Shown here one piece after another: positions 35,746-46,720 of a stretch of 64,000 nucleotides of DNA. Origin of the DNA: Serilophus lunatus (Eukaryota > Chordata > Aves > Passeriformes > Eurylaimidae); NCBI GenBank assembly GCA_013399895.1, contig VXBA01001028.1, positions 186,001-250,000 on the forward strand, written 5' to 3'. The notes beneath the pieces are model-generated. The model made no database searches. It saw only the letters and a list, made by a program, of their open reading frames with translations, and was not told where the DNA came from. Numbering within the stretch: the stretch's first letter is position 1; each line of letters starts with the position of its first letter. The position numbers and the translations under genes were made by a program.

Positions 35746-35926
35746 GCAATCGTCCTTATGTGTTTCTAACAGCCCGTGTTCACCCTGGTGAGAGCAATGC
35801 CAGTTGGGTGATGAAGGGGACCCTGGAGTTCCTTGTGAGCAGTGATCCCATTGCTGATCTCCTGCGGAAATGCTTCATTTTCAAGATTGTACCCATGCTT
35901 AATCCTGATGGAGTCATCAATGGCAA
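35746..35926 (+). CDS. AGBL1: AGBL1 internal exon: zinc-binding start of the carboxypeptidase domain
   Basis: 181-nt internal exon with acceptor tgctttgttttccag (AG at 35744-35745) and a perfect donor gtgagt (35927-35932). Two bases complete a Cys codon, then come 59 whole codons and two bases (AA) that need the next exon. The peptide starts NRPYVFLTAR, continues with HPGESNASW (35781-), then MKGTLEFLVSSDP, FIFKIVPMLNPDG and ends VING. HPGE (35781-35792) supplies the first two zinc ligands, His and Glu, of the M14 HxxE site. The third His and the substrate-binding Asn-Arg lie in missing downstream exons. LEFLVSSDP and GES, rather than GET with LMSN/S, favour AGBL1 over AGTPBP1. The family continues with HRCSLSGEDLNRQW, so AA plus C/T would restore Asn. 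Confidence 0.96.
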
Positions 35927-38900
35927 GTGAGTTGTGATACATGCTTATCCTGGGGCTTGGCTGGGCCTGTCTGCACGGTGCACTCCTGTGCACCTAGCAG
36001 GTCTTGTCTTCAATGTTTGGGTCAGGAGAACTCATTTTTCCTCATATTTTATTCTCTTATCCTGCATCAAAAATGCAGATACGATATGTGGCCCAGTGTG
36101 CTGGCTCACATTTCTCAGGTGTACATGAATCTGTACTGTCTATGGCCATAAGATCTCTCAATTGCCTAGGTGGAGTGTCAGTGGTGCTGGAGAAACAGGA
36201 TTTTTCTTGATAAATAGAGATCCAGTCCTTCTGCTAAAACAGTAGGGCAGATTACACCTACAAGATAGGTATGCTTGGGAAAAACTGGTTGTAATTAATG
36301 CTTTGCATAGCCTGGTGGGAGGGAGAATGATTAAGGAGCTCTCAAATTTTCACATTTTTCTTGGGAATACTTTCATATAGTGAAACTCCCTCCTTCTCCC
36401 ACCTCCTTTTCAGTCTTCACTCCCACATATTTCCTAAAAGATACTGAATCTCATCTTGGAAAATACTGATTCTTTTTTGAATTATGTGCCTTATACCATC
36501 CCTGCCCACCCACAGTGCACACTGACTTCCTTTCCCTCTCCTTGTACATGAGTGGAAAAAGTACAACTCTGCTCCTAATAGGCTGACAGAAAATAAATAT
36601 TGCTGTGCAACCAGTGGAAGAGGTATTCCCTTTGAAATATTTAAGACCACACTAAGATAATTGTAGGCCTTTGCTAAGAAAAAAGAAAATCTTGTTGCCT
36701 CTATGAGCAGTGGAGTTTGACTTTGTTTGGTGTTTGTGGAGTGTCTGTAAATTAATAACTGTTGGTCCTGTCTGATGCAGGGGCAGGACATCATGATGCC
36801 GTCCCAGCAGTGGCTGGTAACTTGTGTCTTGATCTGTCTATGAGGTCTTGCAGGTTTTGGTAATAACTGAGTCTCTTGGCTTGTTGCAGTGGAACACATG
36901 ACAAATCTTGAAGTTGAAAGACAGGTTTAAACAAGCCCTGGAATTCCACAATGTATACAACAATGCATAGAGGAACAACTTTTCTTAAACTACATTCTCC
37001 CACCTGCTTTTAGGTTGGGCTGTGCAGATGGAGTGCTATGGGAACAGAAGAGCAATCCTGAACAAAAACTGCATTGAGTTTGGTTCTAAACTAGTGTATT
37101 TCAATTTATGCTGGGGATTTCAGCAGGAAGCACCTTGGGCATTTCAAACAGTCTCTAATCTGTGAAGTTACAGATTTCGGCTGCTGTGCTTTCCAGAACC
37201 TAGGTCTACCACCAATCTGGGAGGACTGTTCAGAGTAGCTGGATACTGCCCCACGGTATTCAAAGCCTCTGGCACTGTAGCTTCTTTCTTTTGTCTTGGT
37301 GTCTCAATATCTTTCTTTAAAAAAAGAGATTATTTTGTTTGCAGTTCTTTCGATCTCTTCACTCTCCTGTTCCCTAGCCCTGTGTGCTGGGGTGTACATA
37401 ACCAGTGCCTGGTTACAAAGGATTTTTTCCAGCAGCCCAGCTGTGCCCCTTCCCCTGCTGGCTCCCTGCTGCAGGTACAGCTCAGTGGATGAGTGCCCAT
37501 TCTGGCAGGGCAGTGCACAATCACGCTCTGGGAGCCTCATGCAGCAACAAAATGATCAGGCTCTTGGTGTTTGCTTTGCTTAATGTGATCTGAAAGTCAC
37601 ATGCAGAGAATGCTCCTCTGACACAGTCGGGGCTGTAGTAACGTGATTGTGCTCTGTCTGTGTGGGGCTGAGCTAAGAAGCAGCTCTCCACCCTCCCTTT
37701 CACTTGAGTCAGTGCTTGGAGAATCAGTCCCTGTCCGTCAGAGACACGGAGACTTGGAAGCCCTATCATTGCTGCTAAATGAATGCAGTGGTGATGCAAG
37801 TGTGCATGTATAAGTAGGATTGTCACACAAAAATAGAGACCACTACTAAATTCTACAGCTACTTTGACTTTGTTCAATCCAGACAGAATTGGTGGGTGAT
37901 TGTACTGCTGTGTAGTACAGTGTCTTGCTCCATCTTGAGCAGCATGCAGGTGTATGGTTTGTCAAAGAATATTCAGCTGATCTGATAGTGGTTATATTTT
38001 TTAAATAACGGACACTGCTTTTCATACAGTTAATCTTACACTTTCTGCCAGATGCTTGCAGACCACTGCTACTGTTGAGATGCTGCCTCATATAGACCTG
38101 TGATATGACCTGATACAGTTGCTTCATATGCTTTAATTTTGTTTCTTTTGATAAAAGTTACAAAAAAGTCTTAATCTCCGAGACCAGTACTGTAAGAATC
38201 TGAAACAACGTTTGTATACTTACTGTCCCTTCAGACTGACTTTATTTTGCACGAGGTGCTCTGTTAAAGTCTAAGGTAATTGTTGTTTGGTCTTATGGCT
38301 CAGTAACTTCACCCATACCTCTAGCCCCTTTTTAAACTAGATCACAGTAAAACGGAAAGATGTAAAAGGAATTAATATCTGTGGAGTGTAATAGAATCCA
38401 TGAAGAAGAGTATCGCCTTCATTAGGCATGTGATAGAAAAGGCAGTGGGTGAGAAAGAAACTTGTGCTTTGTTCCTGGCTCTGCTACTGGTGGACTAAGA
38501 GGCTGTGGTCATTGCCTCTGCCCTTTGTCTGAGATTTCTTCCTTATAGAATGAGTGACATATATAATGTCAGAACAATTTGAAATGTCAGTCTAGACCTA
38601 TCACTGTTTCAACCATTAGGCTTGTTTTTAACTTGTAGACTGTGGAAAGTAATGCTCTTGGAAAACTTTAGATTTAATAGGAATGGTGCAAAGTAGCCTC
38701 TGGTGAAATTGTTTTAAAAATTTTTGCTTAAAGAAAGTTCATCTCTTCAAGTGAAATCTTTGTGCCCAAATGTCAATTTATTATAGTCACAGTTGCGCAG
38801 AATCCAGAAAGCAGGGTTCAGTGAGGGAACGTGAAAAGAGACAAATTATAGCAGCACAAAAAGAGGTTTTGTAAAGAAACAGAACGTTTTTTGCTGTCCA

Positions 38901-39090
38901 TAGTGTTCCACATAAACTTATTATCACACATTTGAGCATTGAACTGTGTGCTAACGCATGCCTGTGCAGTTGCATGCTAACTCGTGATGTGTTCATGTGC
39001 TGCCTTCTGTGTGTGCCTGCTGTGCATCCCTCCTGTCAGCACCTGTTCCTGCAGCTGTTCCTCAGCATCTGTTGGACCTGCAAGACATCT

Positions 39091-39110
39091 ACACACACAC
39101 ACTCACACAC
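39091..39110 (+). repeat. (CA)n microsatellite
   Basis: acacacacacac with one interruption (ct), then cacacac. Short and imperfect. Confidence 0.85.
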
Positions 39111-41579
39111 CTGGCACTCCCACGCATGTGTTTACTCAACACAGTAGCCAACATTTTGTGCTTTTGGCTGGACTTCTTCAGACCCTGCAGTGTGTAGATA
39201 AATATTTCTATTTATTACACATTAAATTTAGGGTTATTAATTATATCAGTAGAACCTAATTTATATCACCATAAACAGCAGTAATAAATGATGCCAAATG
39301 CTAACATTCTGTGCCTGCCAATTGGGTCTATTTGAGGGTGTTTTTTCTCCCAAGTTCCCAGAAGTATTAAATTAAAAATGATTGGCCTTGCAAGATCATT
39401 GCACAAGCAAGAAGTGGAAGGTCCTGGGGAAGTGATTTGAGTTAAAGAATATTTCCTATATAGACTGCTCATGGAGTATCTATGCATTTTGTGTACTCAG
39501 AAATTCTCTTCCCACTGACAAATTCCTTGATGGCCAATATCACAGCTGTCTGTTGCCACTCACTTTCTCTTCCTTTACTTGCTTTTAATGTTTCCTTTCT
39601 CTTTTCCTCTGCTTTCCTGTTCTCATTCTTCCCTCCCCCCTGTTGACTCAAAGAGGCTTTTCACTGAAAAATACTTGATATATTTAATAAATTAATTGAA
39701 CCAATGAGTGGAGATGGGAGCTAGGAAGTCTGTTTTAGGCAAAAGAAAATTAATTTATCATAAGTGGCATGATTTCTTCAAAGCCATGGGGTAACCATGG
39801 TAGCAGTCAGGTAGAGGAAATCCTGATTTGCATTTTGGATTATAGTCATAGATTATTCTTTACTTTGTTTAAAAACACCCTGTTTCCTCCTGTGCCTGCC
39901 CTCCTGCAACACAGGCTGAGTTGGCTTTGCTATTCCAAGGTGTAAGACAGGTGAGGTACAGGGTTTCCTCTTTCTCCAGTGATACTCTCTCCCCTTTTAT
40001 TTAGTCTGTCTATTCCATACTTGTTTGTTCATGGAGCTTTGTTCATTACCTCCTCAAATCTATTAGATAAAAGCTTTATTTTTTTGGCAATTACTGAAAT
40101 GTAGAGATATATGTCCCCTAAAATCCCTCCTAGAACAGATTTTCTCTGCAAACTCTCAGAAGCTGCAAAGGAAAAAAGGAATGAGCCCCCATCTAAACTT
40201 TGGAACCTGGTCCTTTCTGTTTTCAAGGACAATCTTAAGAGGAGGAGCAGAACCATGAATGCACTGTTTGCATATATGACCTTTTTCTCTCCAATATTAT
40301 TGATTACTCTCCTGAATTGAGATGCTGCATTCTCTGGCCTGTAAGAGGCAGAAATGATCAGGAATATGTGGGAAAAAAGCTAATGGCTAGTCTAAGGAAT
40401 CAGTTTATGATCTAGAACTGCATCCTCAAGGAATAAATCTTGAGGTGATGTCACATGAAGCTGCACAAATGCAGAAATCCCTCATTTTCTTTGTTGCTTC
40501 TCTGTAGTCAGAGGATTGAAGAAGTTTAATTCTCACAATCTAGCTTCACGTAACTAAATTGGTGCCATGCACTCTGCAAATACACTCCAAAGGCTCTGTC
40601 TAGACTAGTTAATCTATGATGAGTGTGTTTCTCTAAGGATAGTGCAGAGATGTTGGAAGGCTGGAAGAGGAACGTTTCTGAATTAATGCAATCTCTCCCT
40701 CCAGCAGAGGTATGCAGAAGTAGTGTGCTGCTCTTCTTTGACAGATGCTGTATGAATTTGTCCTCTATGTCTAAATTGTCACCACCTTGCCAAAAGCAGT
40801 TGGGTAGCCATACATGGAAGCCAAGGCATACTTGGACAAAAAAGAGCATTTTGTAAAATGTGGGAGACTCAGCCTTTTTACTCACCCTGGCTGTGCTCTG
40901 ACTTGCACATTGTAATGTGGCAAGTTTGTTTGCGCTGGTGGTTTCCTTAAAATCTCAGAAGTGATAAAGATATGCACATCTGTATTAGCATACTTTGTGG
41001 CTCTGGCAAGTACTTGTGAAGTGTGGACTAATTTTCCTTAAGTGGAGCTAAAGTTTTTGCAGCTCTTTGGTGCCTCAGGTGTTTCTTCTGTTCCTGTCCA
41101 CTGAGAGGACAGTGATGAATTTGGGAGCTTAGAGTAGCAAATGTGGCTAGTGCCTGCACAGCCTGAGATAAAATATGAGCTGCAGTGTTTTTTAGCTCTC
41201 GTCTGCTCAAACTGTTCCTTGATGGAGCCAGAAATGGTGCCTGACCCTGCACCACGCACTTGCTTGAGTTTCTCTCTGCTGTGGGAGGTGCCCCAGTTTG
41301 ATCCAAGGCCCTTTGTGCTATGCTGATGTGACAGCCTATCCTTGGCTCTCCTTCTGTGATAAACATCCCTCTGCAGACAGCTGCACCCTAGGACTCTCCC
41401 TTCTGACAGCACTTCCAGTGCAGGATTGTTTATTCCTTCCTTTATCAGCCAGAGCTGCTGGGCCCCCTGAGTTATTAGCTCTATTCACTCATTGTCAGTG
41501 TTTCCTCCTTTGTAAATATGCCCCCATATGTCTCTGCTCATGAGGAATATGCTTTCTTTTCTATTTACTGCTTTTCCCA

Positions 41580-41960
41580 GGCCTCCACCTCCTCATCGTT
41601 CTCTCCACCCAACGGCCCAATAACAGCCAAGGAGATAAATAAGCTCCATAACTCTTCCCAGCTATTATTTTTTTTGCTGTTGTTGTTGTTGCCCTGCATG
41701 GTAATATATATAATAACAAGGAAACAAATCTTATTACTAAAGTAATTACAATAAATAAAAAGCCGAGAGGGGAGATGAAGGAAGGGTCTGTCGGGGGAGT
41801 GATTGCAGTAGGATTTTTTAAAATTTAATTTACTTGAGATGTTCTTTGCCGCTTTGTTGATACCCTGCTGAGGGGGGCTGTGACTAATTAGCAGCCAGCT
41901 GTTGTTTTAACACCCTCACCTAATTTATTGTGTGCCTGAGCCTCTAAAACAGGAGCCTAT
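41580..41960. promoter_or_regulatory. Candidate conserved non-coding block
   Basis: A compositionally distinct block mixes a (TTG)n run (41677-41690), long AT stretches (aaatttaatttacttgag), TAATTAGC and CAGCTG in 'gactaattagcagccagctg', and 'cacctaatttattg'. The texture resembles vertebrate conserved enhancers, and there is no coding frame or recognised repeat. Evidence is pattern recognition only. Confidence 0.25.
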
Positions 41961-42917
41961 GTGATAGCATTGTCTGTGGGACTAGGCATCAGCCTTGTCT
42001 TAGTTGTTGGCTTTATTGCTTGGTGCTTTTGTCTCCCAGAAGGTGTATAGCTGAAATTTTGGGTGCTTTACTGAAGTTCTTTTCATCTTCAGCATATCCC
42101 ATGTGTTTCTAGGAGTTTGAGACAGAGTGAACACAATCATTGCTTATTACTGCTTGTCCCAGTGTCCAGACTAACAACTGAACAACACAACTGCTAGTTT
42201 TTGACCAGACACTAGAAACTCTGGTGTGGACAGGGCCTAGGTTTTGTTAAACCCTGAATTCTGTTATCTCATTATCCGGTTTTCAGTTTTCTTATGGAAG
42301 TACTGTACTGTTCTTGCTAATAGAATAGAGATTGAAATGTTGTTTGTCTTCTAAAGGGTCATGAAAACTAGTTAGTTAATGGCCATATTAAAAACTGGAA
42401 GGATCTAATGCATTGTTTCATTAGTCTCCCAGCTGCCGAATTCAAAAGCATGTGCAGTCTTTGTAAGCTCTTAAGCAGTGAAGGTACCCAGTGAGTTGAA
42501 TGCCCGTCCCTTTGCTCTTTCCTATTCATGCTGGTGATGTAAGGATCCCTGGGAATCTTACTGCAAAAGTCAGTGAGTGTGGGCTCAGTGATGTTCCCTT
42601 GGACTGCTAAACGTTTGGGCATTTAACCTTAGAAATTATTTCATTTTAGATAAGTTCTACCTTGCATTTTCAAGTTAGCATAAATATTAGTTATAAACAA
42701 GTTATTCCACAGGCTCAGAAAGGAATCCTTTTGTTCTGCATTCATGTCTGTTTTCTTGACTGATGATGTGAGTTTGTATAATCAGATGTGTGCGCTCCTT
42801 TGAAGACATTTTCAGGAGCCAGGAGACTGGTGTACAAAGCTAGCTTTTAGTAAAGTTAATGAGATGATTGAGTTTATAATATAATTCTTGTTAGCTTGAT
42901 TGTGTATCATTATCCCT

Positions 42918-43013
42918 TTTGTTTGTTATTATGCTTATTGAGTCCCATTTGTGGTATATTATGCCCATGCTAGGCTCTGTATAGAGACAGGCAAGGAGCA
43001 GCTGGTCCCTTGT
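42918..43013 (+). repeat. Possible ancient amniote interspersed repeat fragment
   Basis: The block order tttgttattatgc, then catgctaggctctgtatag, agacaggcaaggagc and tggtccctt resembles the reptile/amniote repeat recalled for 868-949 (tgctaggcgctgtaca, then cggtccctgcc). The two copies in this window share the '..aggcnctgta..a..ggtccct' layout. Family name and ends are not certain. Confidence 0.4.
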
Positions 43014-44384
43014 TAGGAACTGGTGCATTAGTGGCACAGGCTGTGTGATGGGATTCGTGAGAATGAATGATATTGGGCTGTTGCTCTCATGCAACCTGAT
43101 CCATCTTCTCAGCCCTGGCCATGGGATGCACTTTGTGGAGCTGTGACCTTTGTAGTTACAGCTCTTCTTCAGGATTACATCCTGGTATAGCGAAAGCATC
43201 CAGTTCTAATGACTTCCACAACCACTTGATGATGGTTTGTGAAGGATACCTCATTACTGTCTATGCAGGAATTGGAGAAATGTAAACATCACAAGTCTCT
43301 TTATATCTTCTTGGAATTTACAAGTTGTAATTGCTGCTGAACTTGGATGCTATGTCATAGCTGATTGTGGTAGACAACAAAACACTGATATCAAAGCTGA
43401 ATACTTTGGAGATGAGCCAATAACATGAGTAAAGAGGCTGTTTTTGTCACCTATCTCAAGATCAAATCTGTTTACCTGAGTTAATGCCTGCTGGAAGCTA
43501 GAGATGCAGTGATGGAGTTGTTATTCATAGGATGGAAAAAGGGAAGTCTACAAAATGAAATTGTAAAAACTTCACTTTTATAGATGCAATGAAGAATGCC
43601 CAATACTTTACTGCAATATCCATGCTACCTGAAAAGCTGAAATTACCTGGAAATGAGGGTATTGTCTCTTGTAATATACCTTCATATATTATATGGGGTA
43701 ATAAATCAGGCAATATTTCTTTTCCCATGAAAACTGGACATCTCTGGAGTTCCAAGTGACATTTCGCATTTTATATGGACATTTTGTCCCTCCGAAGTAT
43801 TAAAACACATAATGTTTTGTGAAATATGCACAGAAATTATTCTTGAAAGCCAATGATCAAAAAAGTTAGGACCTTTGGGTTTGCAAGCATAAAGCTGTTT
43901 TGTCATGCGTTTGTTTTTTAAAAAAATCTGTATTGGCTTAGCTTTGTGTTCTGGCTCATGTGGTTCTTTAACATTTATATTTATTTATATGTTTCTCTCT
44001 CACTTTTTCCTCTCCTCTTTTTGGAATCTGTTATTCAAATGTAACATTAAAAGCTCGCAAAGTACTGTGAGAGGAAAGTAGCTATATAATGACCTTGGGC
44101 TGGGGAAACAGACTGGCAATTGGAAATGGTGTCTGTAGAAACATGATGAAGAGCCTTGTCCACAAAAATAAGCTTCATTTGAAAGCTTATGTTTTCAAAA
44201 TTGCTGTGCAAAAATGTACTTACAGAGGTCCAGCTGAAGTCGAATTGTTTACCTATCCACATGATTCATGTGATTGCAATTGGGGTAATTACATGGGCAG
44301 AACTTGCTCTAGTGGTATCAGCAAATTGTCACCCTAATTTATAAATAAAGCTGAATGCCCCAGAGAACCATCAAGAAAATAATT

Positions 44385-44404
44385 AAAAAAAAAAAACAAA
44401 AAAC
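44385..44404 (+). repeat. A-rich run
   Basis: Twelve A followed by C-A6-C. No target-site duplication or processed-gene sequence is visible upstream, so I do not call a retrocopy. Confidence 0.8.
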
Positions 44405-46429
44405 AAGACAGAAAATTGAGTCAATATTGTAATGAGAGAGTGAGAAATCAAAACCTTTGCTGCAACTTAACAGGTAGCACTGCTGGAGTCAGGAAAAAAG
44501 TGCAGTACAATTTTAATGCTGCAAAGTAGATCTAGGTCTTGAAGGGTTAGAAAAACTGACAAGCTTTTGAAGTTGTATAGCCCAGGTTTTAGCTGAGGGG
44601 AGGGCGGAAAAAAAAGGTGAGATTGGCAGGGAAGAGAACTCCATTGACAGTGCACCTGAGGTCTATGCACTCTGCAAAACTCTGGAGTTAGTATTTGAAC
44701 AGATCTTACCTCAATGATACCATAACTCTGATAAGGACCCTGTTAACTGCTGATGTTTTCCTGCATGGAAATCATGATGATTTATAATGTAAACCCTTTA
44801 GAGATTATGCTATATTCAGAATTGTGTAGTGCCGAGCAACTCTTCCGTGGCCTTTTAGAACTGACTTGTTGAATTTCACGAGTGGATGTGTCTTGATATG
44901 AAATGTTCAAATGTTCAATTATAGCCATTGGACTCTTTCATGTCTGAGGAAGCAGAACAAAGAAGTGGTAGTGAACAATATAGTCTAGATCCTAATTCAG
45001 TCTTTTGATTGCTTTTGTTTGTCTGCCACAAATGACAAAGACCTAAGGACTACTATAAATGAGAAAAGCTTCTATATTCTACTGTATATATAATGTAAAT
45101 AACAAAAAGGGTTTTTCTAAATACATACACATAACAAATCATAATCAGGCCAGCATTTTCATGTAATGATGTTTTTGTTGTTTTCTTTTTTAAAGCTGTT
45201 AGGCAATAACAAGGTGTTAGTGCAAAGATTCTTTTTATGTACATCCCATAAGAGCATCTCTAGTAGTAGAGTTTCTTCTTCTGTTCTTCTGTTTTTTCCT
45301 CAAATGCTTTTGAAGGAGAGGGAAGTACCAGTCTTCCCAGGGACACTGGCTCCTACTGTACACTGCCTAAAGCAGAAATTTGGTTCTCAGTTCTAGCTCT
45401 GGTCCATGGTGTCTTCTATCAGCAGCAGCAGTAATAACACTAATGAAACTTTTCTTCTTGAGGAATGTTTCCTGTTTTCATTGTCTGTTGGCTAACAAAA
45501 GGTCATTAATATAAAAAAAAAACAAGACAAAGATGAAAAAAGTGATTATTTTTCTGTTTTCCCCCTAACAGTTATGGCACATAAGAGGATGTAAAGTGCA
45601 GAGCAGCTGAACACTCATAAACTATTTTAATACCATTTAGAAATGAGAAGAACCAGGGAAAGAGGCTTTATGTAGCAATGTAGTTTATTGCACTAATCAG
45701 TCACTTCTACAAAGCATTATCATGACTTTAAATCCTTGCTCCAGTGACGTGAAAAAAAACTGGTGATCTCTCATCCAAGTGTCTAATAGATTTTGCTCTA
45801 TATAATAGAAATCTCTAGTACCTCATTTAAGCAGGAATGAATTCTATGCTTAGATGGATGTAATGTTGGACAGAGCAGGTCTAGATTGCACCTATGACAG
45901 CAGAGCAGCAACACAAGGTCTGAAAGTGAAGTAGAATGAGCTATAGGAGATGAAGACTAAACTGTGTTTCACATGGGTATTTTTAGATGACAAAAATGTC
46001 TTTGGTGTTAGGTTGAAATCTCTGGAAAGGCTGCTGATATTTTGTTAGTTGAACCATCTCCATGGAATAGCCAATCCTTTTGTGGATTTACCTGTAAAGT
46101 GTCTTGATAGAAACCCACATAGAGGTTGAATGTGGAAATCCTAAGACAGCTGGAGAACAGTTGTCTTCCTCTCCAGAACTTGTATTTTATATAAAAGAGA
46201 ATTTGTTTTTGAGTAACTTTGGAGAAGATGCTATGTGGGCTTGCTGGATTTCAGGTGGAGAATTGTTAAGTCACAGTAATTTCTACCTCTTTCCCTGACA
46301 TGCAGGTGAGGGCACCCTTGAACTGTACAACTTTTCTGTCTATCTTTAGTCAGCTCTGAATGGAATGTAATCCCATCTAGCACAGGGTCTGTTCAAAAAT
46401 CAGAGTGTCCATATAAATGACTTGGAGCT

Positions 46430-46720
46430 TTCGGGCTCATAATGCTAATACAGCTGGGAATGTAAATAAAAAAGATAATATTAAGAAAATGCCTCTGTTG
46501 CTGTAAACAGTAGAAACACTTCAAATCAAATGTATCTTTTCATTACACAAAACATAAGCCCAGCTCAGGACTGTTATTTATAATGAACTGGCTTTGAGAG
46601 TGTTCATTCCTCTCCCTTTTATAAATAGTGGGTATCTGTTCTGATTCTGTGGGCTGTTAACGGCAATTTACCTGTTTTATCTTTTATCCCAAAGGATTTC
46701 CAACTGCCACAACAAACTAC
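46430..46720. promoter_or_regulatory. Candidate enhancer with MEF2 and FOX-like sites
   Basis: The block contains a full-consensus MEF2 site TTATAAATAG (46619-46628, also readable as a TATA-like TATAAATA), a FOX-type TGTAAACA around 46503, a CAGCTG near 46450 and several TAAT cores. It has no open frame of note and no repeat signature. Function is inferred from motifs alone. Confidence 0.27.

Noticed and set aside
36417..36899. Longest open frame, 160 codons on the minus strand
   Set aside because: No recognisable domain or splice context, intronic, low-complexity residue mix; consistent with a chance frame.
37296..37583. GC-richer patch with frames open on both strands
   Set aside because: Open frames in several phases at once reflect composition; no repeat or gene recognised.
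44385..44404. A-run as the tail of a processed pseudogene
   Set aside because: No coding-like or exon-joined sequence upstream and no flanking duplication seen.
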